Shown one piece after another: positions 1-10,857 of a stretch of 64,000 nt of DNA (position 1 is its first letter; every line of letters starts with the position of its first letter). Source of the stretch: Areca catechu (taxonomy: Eukaryota > Streptophyta > Magnoliopsida > Arecales > Arecaceae); the NCBI GenBank assembly GCA_021397845.1, contig CM038053.1:106556026-106620025 (forward strand), written 5' to 3'. The position numbers and the translations under genes are program-made. The notes below the pieces were generated by a model. The model saw nothing but the letters and a program-made list of their open reading frames with translations. It ran no database searches and was not told the origin of the DNA.

Positions 1-56
1 GGAATTTGGGCATCTGGAAAGCATCTGGAAGGAATCAACATATCTGGAGAGCATCT
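1..56. repeat. Short GCATCTGGA repeats at window edge
   Basis: GCATCTGGA or a close variant occurs about four times in the first 56 bases, just before sequence that matches the right-hand LTR of the copia element begins. The expected LTR start (TGTTACACAGG at 9050) is missing here, so about 25 bases of LTR end have been replaced or lost. Too little is visible to say what this sequence is. Confidence 0.4.
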
Positions 57-750
57 GGAGGGGGTGAATTGGGATTTGAAAAACTTTCACAATTATGTAC
101 ACTTTGAAATTCTTTTGTGTTATGGTGCAATATGCAACGCAGATGTAATTAAGTAAAAGTAATAGAGCAATAAGAACACAATCACAAATACAAGAAAATA
201 GAGTGGTTTGGAGCAACTAGCTCCTACATCCACTACCCAAACACCACTTGGGATTTCCACTATATCCCCAGCCGGAATACAGTAGGATTGTTTTACCAGG
301 CTCACAATCCAAACCTATATACTTTGGTTTTATCGGGATCCCAAAGAAACCCTAACACTTGGTTTTAGACCGGGATCACCAAGACCCAACTTAGGTTTTA
401 CAAGGTTCACCTAAAAACCTTCAACCCTCACTTAAGATACAGCCCTTTGCTGTTCTTAAAGAGAAAAATAAGATAAAGAAATGATAAACAAGCAACTACA
501 ACAAACCAAGTTTGTTTAGGTTTTGCCGATGTAGACCAAGATGAAGTCAAGCCTTGAATGCTCTTTAATGCTCTTCAAGCTGCTTCCTTGTTCTTCAATG
601 GGTGGATTCAATGATGGAGTAGAGTTGGTAAAGCTTTGAATCCAACTTGAATGCTCTTGTGGTAGGTAGTGAATGACTTGAAAGCTCTTTGATTTTTCAA
701 GATAATTCCACAATAAAGCTCTAATAATTGTTTAATCTGTCAAAAACAAT

Positions 751-761
751 CCCTTTTATAG
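751..761 (-). promoter_or_regulatory. TATA box of element A 3' LTR
   Basis: On the minus strand this reads CTATAAAAGGG, a canonical plant TATA box in the middle of the LTR, which is where the U3/R boundary of a copia LTR is expected. The matching site in the other LTR (about 9761-9772) reads CTATACAAGG, so the copy that would have driven full-length transcription has decayed. Confidence 0.6.
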
Positions 762-881
762 TTTTCCAAGAGATATGGCCATTGTAGGGCCTTGGGATTC
801 GTGAAATAGCTATTGGAGATGAATTGGAGTTCAAATTTCAACTTCAGCAACTAGCCGTTGGAGTGCAGAAAATCGCTCCAC

Positions 882-1215
882 GAGTTAGCTCGAGTTCCAG
901 GAGTCAGCTCGAAGTCTCAGACAGCCCAAAATGAAATTCTATAAGAGTCGGCTCTTCTGACTTGAGTCGGCTCTTGCCTTCAGTCAATTCAAAATTATGA
1001 ATACTTAGTCGGCTCGTGTTCTTAGACCTTCAAAATGTATAACTCTGGACAAGTCAGCTCTTGGGGCAGGAGTCGACTCGAGGTCTCAGGCTTCAAAAAA
1101 TTACTTTCTTCCATGAGTCGGCTCTTAGGATGGGAGTCGGCTCTTGATACAGAAACATTAAAACTTCCTCCGTGCCATGCCACCACGAGTCAGCTCTTGA
1201 TCCAAGAGTCAGCTC
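882..1215. repeat. Array of GAGTCGGCTC palindromic motifs (LTR A)
   Basis: About eleven copies of a 10-base motif GAGTCRGCTC lie in this interval, often followed by TTG. One copy (GAGTCGACTC) is a perfect palindrome and the others are one mismatch away. The right LTR carries the same array (about 9893-10231). The array lies on the upstream (U3) side of the minus-strand TATA box, which suggests cis-regulatory or packaging roles, but that is inference. Repeated palindromes are known in LTRs of Sireviruses from other plants. Confidence 0.75.
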
Positions 1216-1522
1216 TTGCAAATCTTCAAAAAATGCTTTAAGCTTCTCAAAAATCTTCAACATTTTATCAACTAGAAGCTAATCTACATACTCTATAATT
1301 TTTACAATTTTTAGCCCATTTTACAAGATTACAACATTTATAAAGGTAGGGCTTTTACAAGTTCAAGTCTATAAAACTTTATAGACAATTGAATTACCTT
1401 CCAATCAGTTTGAAAACCATTTTAACTAAAGGTAATCAATTTCTGAAAACTTTAAGAAAAATTAGTATCAAATACATGCTCCAATATTTTGTGATCATCA
1501 AAATCATTTCAGGGATCAACAA

Positions 1523-1536
1523 TCTCCCCCTTTTTG
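1523..1536 (-). other. Polypurine tract of element A
   Basis: The minus strand reads CAAAAAGGGGGAGA immediately before the LTR terminus TGTTGATCCC. This is the expected place and composition for the plus-strand priming site of reverse transcription, and this AAAAAGGGGGAGA form is typical of Sireviruses. Confidence 0.85.
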
Positions 1537-1993
1537 ATGATGACAAAACACTGGGCATGATTAGAATTTAAAACACTTTACAATTATCATATATTCATAT
1601 TTATCAAAAGATATTAAACAAAATGTGTGTCATACAGATTAAGTATCAATGTATCAACACAGTGTGCCACAATATATCATATGTATCAAGTGTATCAAGT
1701 GTATCGAAACATGATGTATTGATACATGATGTATCAAGAATATCATTTACAATGCGTATCAAGACATATAAAATTATAAAATATTTTGAACAAGAAACTT
1801 GGCAAAACTCCCTTTACTATAGTGAAAGTAATTCACCAAGTTTCAACAAATCAATCATTCATATTTCATAACAATCAACATAGCCATCATTCATATTTTC
1901 ATAACAATCAACATAGCCATTTCAAATTTATATAGATTTATAAATTGAACATGCATCATCATATTATAGCTTTTTCATGCACACAGTCTCCAT

Positions 1994-2007
1994 TCTCCCC
2001 CTTTTTG
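1994..2007 (-). other. Second, upstream polypurine tract copy
   Basis: The same 14 bases as the primary tract (minus-strand CAAAAAGGGGGAGA) recur about 470 bp further inside the element, with similar flanks (GATGAC/ATCAAC then AAAA). Multiple polypurine tracts upstream of the 3' LTR are a described hallmark of the Sirevirus genus. The interval 1537-2232 otherwise holds AT-rich 3' untranslated sequence with no recognisable gene. Confidence 0.75.
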
Positions 2008-2232
2008 TCATCAACAAAAGGCATATGAAGAATGGACATTCATTCATAATCATTAAATTAATCATAATAAGGATGGACATGTATAATAAAAAGTGATTTA
2101 TATATATAAAGTAAGTCAGTACATATCATATGTTGTACTTTACAGATGTGCCACGGCATGATAAAATAGTATCACACTAACCAAAATACAACAAGATAGA
2201 GTCCCAAAACATCAGGATAAAAAGCCTAAACA

Positions 2233-3826
2233 TCAAAATGATGGGCTAGGATTATCACTATCAAGTTCTTCCTCGTTAGAGGAGGAACCAACTTCTAAGA
2301 TTCTTGGGCTAGGTTTGAACTTAGGGAACCTAGGTCGAAGATCCCTAATCCTAGTCCTAGTGGGAGTGGTAGTCCTAGACACTTTAATTTTGGCTTTAAC
2401 TTTGGCTTTGGACTCTAAAGATATAACAATAGGTGTAGGTCTGGCAATCGGTGGATCAAAAGATAGTGCCAAGGTGCTGGTGGTCAAAAGTATCTGGGTA
2501 GCCGGAGTCTATCCAATCTCAGATCCTGTAGGCTCCATACCAGCCTTAGGCTCAACATCAGCAGGTATGGCATGAGAAGGTACATCACTAGAGTGTCGCC
2601 GGTGCCTTCTCTCCATCAATGCTAGTGCCAGTGCCAGGTGCTGTGGAAGTCGATGGTACATGCTGGCTGGCTATAGAATGCTGTCTCAATATAGTCATAA
2701 TATCACGAAATCCCTACTGCATCTTGGAATGGAGTAGAGAAATCCTACTGTTAGTGTGTGATCTGAGACACGCTATCTCCTCCAAGACTCTCTAAAATCT
2801 ATCCTCTGTATCAGGTCTAGCAACTGAGAATCTCCTGACTGGTGAATGAGATGTAGAAGGAGCTGGCTCAGATGGTCCAGCCTCATCAGCCTGTGTCTCA
2901 GTCTCTTCACCAAGTCCCTGAGCAGCCTGTGTGTCATCCTCTGAATCCTCAGAATGTGCCATAGGAACACCAGAAGTCTTCCTGATCCAATTTCCATCTA
3001 CTTTAATGAATCCCATTCTGGTAAGGGATTTCATAGTTTACCTGTCAGTATGAAGTAGTAGACATCAATCCTCTCCAGTCAGATCTACATGGGCATCCTG
3101 GAATAACAATGTGAAAACCATCCCATAAGGTAGACAAGCCTGTGCCCTGCGGGTTGCCTCCCTCATCTGAGATATCATAATAAATGGCAAGTTGAGGGCC
3201 TACCCCTCAATCAGTCGCTCATAAACATAAGGTCATGCTCGCTGACCCAATCGAATCTCCCCATCCGAGGCAAGAAAAATCTGCTAATAATATTGTGCAA
3301 ACGCCTCATCTCCAATGATAGCTGATTTGCACTTACATGCACAATACCCTTCACATTTGTTCTCTCCAATATAAGTCTGAGGGTCTTCTACTTCTCTTTA
3401 AAACTAAGTAACACTCTCCTTCCTTTGGTATGTTTAGTAAACTTGACATCTTTTGTTCACTTATCTCTATGTGCTTCCCTTTAACTGTCCCTTCTAAGTG
3501 AAATGCTCCCAGTGACATATTCTCAAAAAATTGATGGACTAGATTAGGATATGTCGGGATATTCAACAAGCAAAACTCTTTCCAACCTTGTTTTCAAGCC
3601 ATCCCCTATAAGTAGTCCAGGAAGTCAAAAATCAATACACTTACCTGGGGTAACCTGACGATTTCCTATAAGGATCACCTGTCGGGGTGCTTAAGGTACT
3701 TTCTTGCTCAATCGGTTGATCTTCATCCGGATTTGAAGAATCAAAGCACCTCTTGGTTCTCCATTCTTCTGCAACAGTCTGAACTACCCTCTTTGCTTTC
3801 TTGGCCATGGCTTTGCGGGGTCCCAT
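2233..3826 (-). pseudogene. Sirevirus env-like (ORF3) relic
   Basis: Downstream of RNase H on the minus strand there is a further coding relic broken by frameshifts and stops. It opens with a basic N-terminus (MGPRKAMAKKAKR, start at 3826) followed by RCFDSSNPDE. A central segment at 3351-3569 (YPNLVHQFFENMSLGAFHLE...ISEQKMSSLLNIP) resembles the domain shared by Sirevirus env-like proteins and plant 'putative transposon proteins'. An acidic Ser/Glu-rich piece follows (2792-3034) and then a basic/Pro-rich tail (2233-2487). Position between pol and the 3' LTR is what defines env-like ORFs in Sireviruses. No signal peptide or clear membrane segment is visible; function of such proteins is unknown. 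Confidence 0.6.
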
Positions 3827-3884
3827 TTTGCTAAGATTAACGGATTGGAGGGATTTGAAGGGATTTTGGAAGGTTTTCTAGAGT

Positions 3885-4030
3885 GGAGTGTGGAGTCGGC
3901 TAAGAGGAAACACTCAAAACTTAAAAACACAGTGAATAGAAAACTCAAAAACCCTATTTTAAAAACGTTCGGCCCGACCTTCGAGTCGGCTCGCCGAGCG
4001 CCCTGATAACTCGAGTCAGCTCAAGCAAAA
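3885..4030. repeat. Extra palindromic GAGTCGGCTC copies inside element A
   Basis: At least three copies (GAGTCGGCTA, GAGTCGGCTC, GAGTCAGCTC) lie just upstream, in element orientation, of the env-like start. They show that the LTR motif also occurs in the internal region, between RNase H and ORF3. Confidence 0.6.
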
Positions 4031-4399
4031 AAATCAGTCAAAGGGTCAAAATAGGTTAAACTCAATTTCTAAAGTTTCCTTGAGTCTAAACTAGGTTGTC
4101 CTATGCTCTAAAGATAAATTTGAAACATTAAGATAATTTTTCCTTAATTTTCAAAAATTAGGTCAAACAGGTTTAGAATGGATCACATAACCCTAATTCG
4201 CCTCTGATCTTTTCAAATCTATCTAAACTAAGTGGTTTAGTAAAGATGTCTGCTAATTGATCTTTAGTAGGTACAAATTCAAGTTTCACAATATTGTTTA
4301 AAACATAGTCACGTATAAAATGATGTCAAATTTCAATGTGCTTAGTTCGTGAGTGCTGAATTGGATTTTTAGATAAATTAATTACACTAGTATTGTCAC

Positions 4400-5610
4400 A
4401 TTTAATAGGAATTTTAGATGGGACAACACCATAATCTTCTAGTTGTTGCTTGATTCATAACACTTGTGCACAATAGCTCCCAGCAGCCACATATTCTGCC
4501 TCAGCATTAGATAGTGCTACAGAGTTTTGTTTGCAACAGTGCCAAGAAATCAAGTTAACACCTAAAAATTGACAGGTGCCACTTGTGCTCTTTCTATCTA
4601 TTTTACAGCCGCCATAATCAACATCAGAATAACTAATCAACTTCAATGATGTATTCTTAGAATACCATATGCCTACATTACATGTGCCTTTCAGATATTT
4701 AATAATTCTTTTAACAGCCATGATGTGTGACTCTTTTGGATTAGATTGAAATCATGAACACATACAAACACTAAATAATATGTCAGGTCTACTAGCTGTC
4801 AAATAAAGTAAAGAACCGATCATACCTCGATATAGCTTTTGATCAACATTTGTGCCATTCTCATCTTATCAAGTCTATATGTAGGACTCATGGGTGTTCC
4901 AATTTCTTTGCTTGATTCCATGCCAAATTTCTTGATAATCACTTTGATGTACTTGGCCTAGTTGATCAGGATACCTTCTTTAGTTTGTTTGATTTGAAGT
5001 CCAAGAAAGTAACTCATTTCGAATTCTCCTTGCATTAGCTTAGCAAAATCTTGATACAAAGATTCATCAGTAGATCAAAAGATAATGTCATCAACATATA
5101 TTTGAACAACTAAAATATCATTGTTCTTTCATTGAATGAATAGTGCAGTGTCAACACTACCTCTTACAAAATCATTAGTAATCAAAAACTTACTTAATCT
5201 ATCATACCAGGCTCTAGGTTCATATTTCAAACCATACAAAGCTTTATTTAGTTTGAAAACATGATTTGAAAAAGTATGATCAATAATACCTGGTGGTTGC
5301 TCAACGAAAACTTCTGCAGATAAAAAACCATTCAAAAATGCACTCTTTACATCCATTTGAAATAATTTGAAATTCATAAAACATGCATAAGCTAGTAGCA
5401 TTCTAATGACTTCTAATATAGCTACTGGTGCATAAGTTTCATCAAAATCTCCTTCTTCTTGATTATATCCTTGTGCAACCAGTCTAGCCTTATTTCTAAT
5501 TACACTACCATCTTCATCTAGTTTATTTCTATAAACCCACATGGTACCTATAACAGGATGGTCATTGGGTCTTTCAACAAGGGTCCAAACATTATTCTCC
5601 TAAATTGGTT
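4400..5610 (-). pseudogene. Copia reverse transcriptase and RNase H (element A)
   Basis: The RVT_2 domain starts near 5610 (NVWTLVERPNDHPVIGTMWVYR) and continues through DFDETYAPVA, FQMDVKSAFLNG and the catalytic IYVDD (about 5084-5104). RNase H follows, with YSDVDYGGCKIDRKSTSG, LISWHCCKQNSVALS and AEAEYVAAG (4455-4721). In copia elements these domains follow integrase, as here. Frameshifts and stops separate the pieces (around 5129 and 4721-4860), so no enzyme is made. One aspartate of the RNase H YSDADYAG motif region is retained, and the DD of the RT active site is intact. Confidence 0.92.
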
Positions 5611-5959
5611 TAATTCATCATGCATTGCTAGCATCCAATTAGGATCAGTTTTAGCTTCTTCTTATATATTGTGTGGTTCTACATGTAAACAAAAGCAATA
5701 AATCATGTGCATCTCTATGTGCAGATCTAGTTTTAACACCTTGAGATGGGTCTCCTATAATTAATTCTTTAGGGTGCGATTTGTACATACCTCCATTCTT
5801 AGGTATATCATTATGCTCTTTACTCACCTCTTCTTCTTGTGGTTCACTTGATTGTTTATCTTTGAGGGTCAAGTATTTCATTCCATGTTGTAAAGTACCT
5901 ACATCATCATCAGCAAAATCTTCCTTTCTCGAAGATGTAATGTCAGATTCATTAAAAAC

Positions 5960-6890
5960 AACATATACAGATTCTTCAACAGTTAAAGTTCGTTTATTGA
6001 AAACAAGATAGGCTTTACCATTTAAAGAATATCCAAGAAAAATAGCCTCATCAGATTTTGCATCAAATTACCAAGATTGTTTTTTTCATTGTTAAGAACA
6101 AAACATTTGCATTCGAAAACATGAAAATACTTAATATTTGATTTTCTATTGTTCCAAAGCTCATAAGGGGTTTTTCTGATGATAGGTCTAATTAAAACTC
6201 TATTTAAAATATAACAAGTGGTATTCACAGTTGCTGCCAAAAGTTTTTTGGAAGATTTTCTTCACAAAGCATTGTTCTGGACATATTTCAAAGTACGATT
6301 CTTTCTTTATACAACACCATTTTGCTGTGGTGTTCTAGGTGTAGAAAAGTTATGATCAATACCATGCTTTGTGCAAAAGTGATCAAAATACTGATTTTCA
6401 AATTCGGTGCCATGATCACTACGAATAGAATAACAGATAAATTTTCAAATTTGTAACTCTTTTATAAAACTTTTTAAATACATTAAAAGTTTCATCTTTA
6501 TGTGCAATAAATAAAACCCATGTGTATCTTGAAAAATCATCTACAATCACAAGGCCATATTTCATACCACCTAGGCTGGTAGTCCTAGTAGGTCCAAATA
6601 AGTCCATATAAAGTAGCTCTAAGGGTCTAGTAGTAGAAACTATGTTTTTAGATTTAAAAGTCTCCCTCACTTGCTTTCCTAACTGACATGCATCACAAAC
6701 ATAATAAAAATTAACTTTAAATTTTGGCAAACCTTTGACTAAATCCTTTGAAATAAGTTTAGCTATTGTGTCCATACTAGCATGACCAAGTCGCCTATGC
6801 CATATTAAACTTGATTCCTTGCTCTTGTTATTCATTACTACAAGACTTGTGTTGCTTGACAAAGCTAGATCATTAAATTTACCACATAAA
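5960..6890 (-). pseudogene. Copia integrase (element A)
   Basis: The GAG-pre-integrase zinc finger (IWHRRLGHAS...CDACQLGKQ, near 6680-6800) is followed by the catalytic core with YMDLFGP, VDDFSRYTWV, SDHGTEFENQ (near 6400) and the PQQNGVV motif. The codon that should encode the catalytic glutamate after NGVV is TAA (6309-6311), followed by RKN. The C-terminal part continues as NTTCYILNRVLIRP...KTPYELW (6022-6240). A frameshift near 6419 also separates the parts. The 5610-5960 stretch is the poorly conserved linker to RT. Confidence 0.9.
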
Positions 6891-7124
6891 TCTTACCAAG
6901 TCTGTGTCCAATGAACTTAGTACTAGAGTCAAGTGGATCAGCTACTATACACATTGATGACTTGAAGTAAACATTAAACCAATGTCATATAGCTGACTAA
7001 TACTCAAAGATTATGCTTTAATTTTTCTATAAGTAACACATTTTCAATAAAAGTAGGAGTAATTTGATTTTACCAATACGATTATCCTTCCCTTTTGATT
7101 GTCACCAAATGTTACCATTCCACC

Positions 7125-7400
7125 ATCCTATTCTAGGGTGAAGAACTGATCAATGTCACCCGTCATGTATCTTGAACAGCCACTATCCATATACCATCTT
7201 TTTTTATACTTGTGGCTACAAGATATCCCTGCAAAACAATCATTTAACAAATTTAGGTACCCAAGCTTTCTTGGATCCTTGCATGTTAGCAGAAATAGTT
7301 CCTTTGGAACCCAAACTCTTAATTTTTTTTTGCCATTATTTTTCAAATGACATTCAAATGCTTTATAACCAATATTATTGCAAGCATAGCACATAATTTT
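7125..7400 (-). pseudogene. Copia protease region with second zinc knuckle (element A)
   Basis: The reading frame begins with a knuckle-like CYACNNIGYKAFEC in which the usual histidine is tyrosine, then a basic stretch, then WYMDSGCSRYMTGD, the copia aspartic-protease active site (DSG). The interval between protease and integrase (6890-7125) is degenerate protease C-terminus. The protease would process Gag-Pol inside virus-like particles. It is non-functional here because of frame breaks on both sides. Confidence 0.85.
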
Positions 7401-7403
7401 GAT

Positions 7404-9002
7404 TTTGAGTAATAAGTATGAGATGATGCAAATTTAGGTCTAACTTGTTTTGAACTAATGAATTTAGGAGCATATGAAGTAGATGTTGAAAATTTGTTTG
7501 AAATAGAACCTTTATACCCAATTCTAAATTTATTATTTGATTCTTTTTGATCTTTCAAAATTAATTCAAGTTTGTTAGAACTTAATGTTAGTTTTTCAAC
7601 CAAGGATTTTAGTTTTGAACTTCCTTCTTTAAATCATCATTTTCATTTTCAAAACTTTATTTTTCTCAAAAAGCTCTTCTTTTCAAATTGAACAACCTTG
7701 AGTCTTTCACAAACTAAGTTTAGTTCTCTTTGCAAGATTTTGTTTCTTTCACAAGATTCATTTTGTCTTTTTCAAATACATCACATTGATTTTTTAAATC
7801 CTGCTTTTTAACCTAGCTTTTTGTATTCTACCAATAATTCACAAAAGCATTATGCAATTCATCATAAGTAAATTCTAAATTAGGTTCAAAAGTGTTTACC
7901 TCGTCCTCCAAATCCATAAGACAGATTTGTACCATTTTCGTTGTCTCTTCATCCTCTTCAGTGGATGTGGTTTCGTCACTATCACTCCAAGCAACAAGCA
8001 TTGCCTTCTTCTTCTTTTTGGTGAACATCTTTTCTTTGCTTCAGGACAATCAGGACGGATGTGTCCTGGCTTCTTGCATCCATAGCATATAGGAACTTGA
8101 TCTTTATCTTTATCCTTTTCTTTTCTTTATCTCTTTCTTTTTCTTTTCCAAAATCACCTTTTCTATATTGCTTTCTCCATCTACTTAATTTTCTTCTGCC
8201 TATAAACCTTTTGAATTTCCTCATGACAAGGGCAATTTCATCATTTCCAAGGTCATCATCATCTGATGAGTCTGATTCTTTTTTTTATCTTCTTCAATAG
8301 CTTTAAATGCAATGGTTTTCTTTCTTTTATATCTTTCTCAGTCTTTGTTGCATAGACAATTCATGCATAATCAAAGATCCAAGCAGTTCATCCAGTGGTA
8401 GTGTATTTAGGTCCTTCGCTTCTGAATTGATGTCTGTCACTTTGACTTCCCATTTATCTAGCAAAGATCTTAAAACTTTTGGACAAGATCAGCATTAGAA
8501 TAAGTTCTACCAAGACTCTTGAGACCATTTATGATATCAGTAAAGCGAGTATACATTGCAGATATAGTCTCACTAGGATCCATCTTAAATAACTCATAAT
8601 TGTATACAAGAAGATTGATTTTTGATGTTTTAACTTGAGATGTGCCTTCGTGTGTAATTTCTAGCTTGTCCCAATTTTTTTTAACATGATTACAAGTTGA
8701 AATTCTGTTAAACTCATTTGGATCCAAAGCACAATACAGTAAGTTCATTGCTTTGGCATTCAGCTCAGCTAATCTCATATCATTCTCGTCCCATTCCTCT
8801 TCAGGTTTGGGAACCTCTACATCATTAACTTTAATTATGGGTGTGTGAGGTCCTTTTAGAATAATCTTCCATAAATGAAAATCTATGACTTGAATGTATA
8901 TTTTCATTCTTGCCTTCCAATATGTATAATTGGTTCCGGTGAAAAGTGAAGGTCTATTTGTGGATTGACCTTCGGCCAATGAAGTGCTATGGGATGTGCC
9001 AT
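7404..9002 (-). pseudogene. Copia gag (element A)
   Basis: The capsid-like N-terminus reads NRPSLFTGTNYTYWKARM, LDPNEFNRISTC and TRFTDIINGLKSLG (8470-8979), as in copia gag (UBN2-type). Next are a Lys/Arg-rich segment and a CCHC knuckle CYGCKKPGHIRPDC (about 8045-8090). The acidic WSDSDETTSTEEDEET segment (7828-8028) and a coiled-coil-like tail follow. The likely start ATG is at 9002 (MAHPIAL), but a one-base shift before the EGQ motif puts it out of frame with the body. At least three further frame breaks are present. Element D at 60947 has a closely similar gag. Confidence 0.9.
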
Positions 9003-9035
9003 ATGTCTTTACTCTAAGTAACTTTCAGAGACTCT

Positions 9036-9047
9036 GCTCTGATACCA
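9036..9047 (-). other. Primer-binding site of element A
   Basis: The minus strand reads TGGTATCAGAGC, complementary to the 3' end of plant initiator tRNA-Met, two bases inside the 5' LTR end. It fixes the element's orientation and the LTR boundary at 9050. Confidence 0.92.
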
Positions 9048-9049
9048 CT

Positions 9050-10540
9050 TGTTACACAGGTGGCTTCCCAAGTGGGGGGTGAATTGGGATTTGAAAAACT
9101 TTTCATAATTATGTGCACTTTGAAATTTTTTCGTGTTATGGTGCAATATGCAATGCGGAAGTAATAACGTAAAAGCAATAGAGCAATAAGAACACAATCC
9201 CAAACATAAGAAAATAGATTGATTCGAGCAACCGGCTCCTACATCCACTACCCACGCCCACTTGGGATTTCCACTATACCCCCAACCGGAATATAGTAGG
9301 ATTGTTTTAATCAGGCTCACAATCCAAACCTATACACTTTGTTTTACCGGGATCACCAAAGAAACCCTAAACACTTGGTTTTAGATCGGGATCACCAGAA
9401 CCCAACTTGGTTTTACAAGGTTTACCTAAAACCTTCAACCCTCTCTTAAGATACAACCCTTTGCATTCTTAAAGAGAAAAAAAAGATAAAGAAATGATAA
9501 ACAAGCAACTACAACAAACAAGTTTATTTAGGTGTTGCCGATGTAGACCAAGATGAAGTCAAGCCTTGAATGTGCTTTAATGCTCTTCAAGCTGCTTCCT
9601 TGCTTCTTCAATGAGTGGATTCAATGATGGAGCAGAGTTGGTGAAGCTTTGAATCCAACTTGAATGTTCCTTGAGGTAGTAGTTGAATGACTTGAAAGCT
9701 CTTTGATTTTTCAAGATAATTCCACAATAAAGCTCTAATAATATTTAATCCTTCAAAACAATCCTTGTATAGTTTTCCAAGAGATATGGCCATTGTAGGG
9801 CCTTGGAATCCATGAAATAGCTGTTGGAGATGAATTGGAGTTCAAATTTTAACTTCAGCAACTAGCCATTAGAGTGCAGAAAATTGCTCCACGAGTCGGC
9901 TTGAAGTCTCAGATAGCCCAAAATAAAATTCTATAAGAGTCGGCTCTTCTAACTTGAGTCGGCTCTTGCCTTCAGTCAATTCAAAATCATGAATACTTAA
10001 AGTCGGCTCTTCTTCTGTGCAGAGTTGGCTCGAGTTCTCAGACCTTCAAAATGCATAAATCTAGACAAGTCGGCTCTTGGGGCAGGAGTTGGCTCGAGGT
10101 CTCAGGCTTCAGAAAATTACTTTTTCTTCCATGAGGCTCTTAGGATGGGAGTCGGCTCTTGATACAGAAACACTGAAACTTCCTTCGTGCCATGCCACCA
10201 TGAGTCAGCTCTTGATCCAAGAGTCAGCTCTTGCAAATTTTCAAAAAAATGATTCAAGCTTCTTCAAAAATCTTCAACATTGAATCAACTAGAAGCTAAT
10301 CTACATACTCTATAATTTTTATAATTTTCAGCCTATTTTACAAGATTACAACATTTATAAAGCTAGGGCTTTTACAAGTTCAAGTCTATAAAACTTTATA
10401 GAAAATTGAATTACCTTCCAATCAGTTTGAAAACCATTTTAAACTAAAGGTAATCAATTTCCTGTAAACTTTGAGAAGAATTAGTATCAAATACATGCTC
10501 CAATATTTTGTGATCATCAAAATCATTCCAGGAGTCAACA
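9050..10540 (-). mobile_element. 5' LTR of Sirevirus-like copia element A
   Basis: On the plus strand this runs from TGTTACACAGG to GGAGTCAACA, 1491 bp, i.e. TG...CA ends. It matches 57-1521 along its whole length. The palindromic GAGTCGGCTC array is kept (about 9893-10231). The five bases after it (CTAGG) would be the target duplication, but the partner at the other end is lost. Confidence 0.93.
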
Positions 10541-10857
10541 CTAGGGCTCCGGGGTGTCAAACAAAATCCCATAAGCTGATGTAGTGGCCTCTGGCTCCTG
10601 GATAAGGCCTGGTGGAACTCCAAAATAGGGTAACCTCCTCTCTTGTACAAAAATTGGGCTCATACTGGACTCATAACTGAAGTACAGGACTCAATATACT
10701 GACTAGGTTGAGGGTTGAGACAAATAAACTAACCTCAACTTATTACAGTACTCAATCTTAATTGATTATAAAATTTTCAAAACTTTGACACATGACTAGG
10801 TAAGCTATATGGGATCCAGTGATCTGTGTCTAATCTTGGTGTCCCCACCACCTCCTC
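10541..10857 (-). mobile_element. Chromovirus LTR tail, extra copy
   Basis: This piece has repeated GGACTCAA motifs and ends in TTGGTGTCCCCACCA. It parallels 11590-11890 in order and content (GGCCTGGTG, CTCTTGTA, GGACTCAAT, GGGTTGAGACAA). It is therefore a second copy of the chromovirus LTR end, placed in tandem just before the next one. It is followed by CCTCCTCCTTGGAGG rather than by the usual polypurine tract complement. Confidence 0.55.

Larger units (their letters stand above)
57..1521 (-). mobile_element. 3' LTR of Sirevirus-like copia element A
   Basis: This is a direct repeat of 9050-10540: it shares the GGGGTGAATTGGG start, the whole body and the tail that ends AGGGATCAACA. The element reads on the minus strand, so this is the downstream LTR; on that strand it starts TGTTGATCCC directly after a polypurine tract. 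The two LTRs differ at many positions by eye, so the insertion is not recent. The distal end is truncated at the window edge, so no target duplication can be found. The LTR contains a TATA-like box and an array of palindromic GAGTCGGCTC motifs, listed separately. Confidence 0.9.

Noticed and set aside
9036..9047. tRNA-related sequence
   Set aside because: These TGGTATCAGAGC words (here and near 38390, 52816, 54853, 58249, 60892) are retrotransposon primer-binding sites, not tRNA genes.
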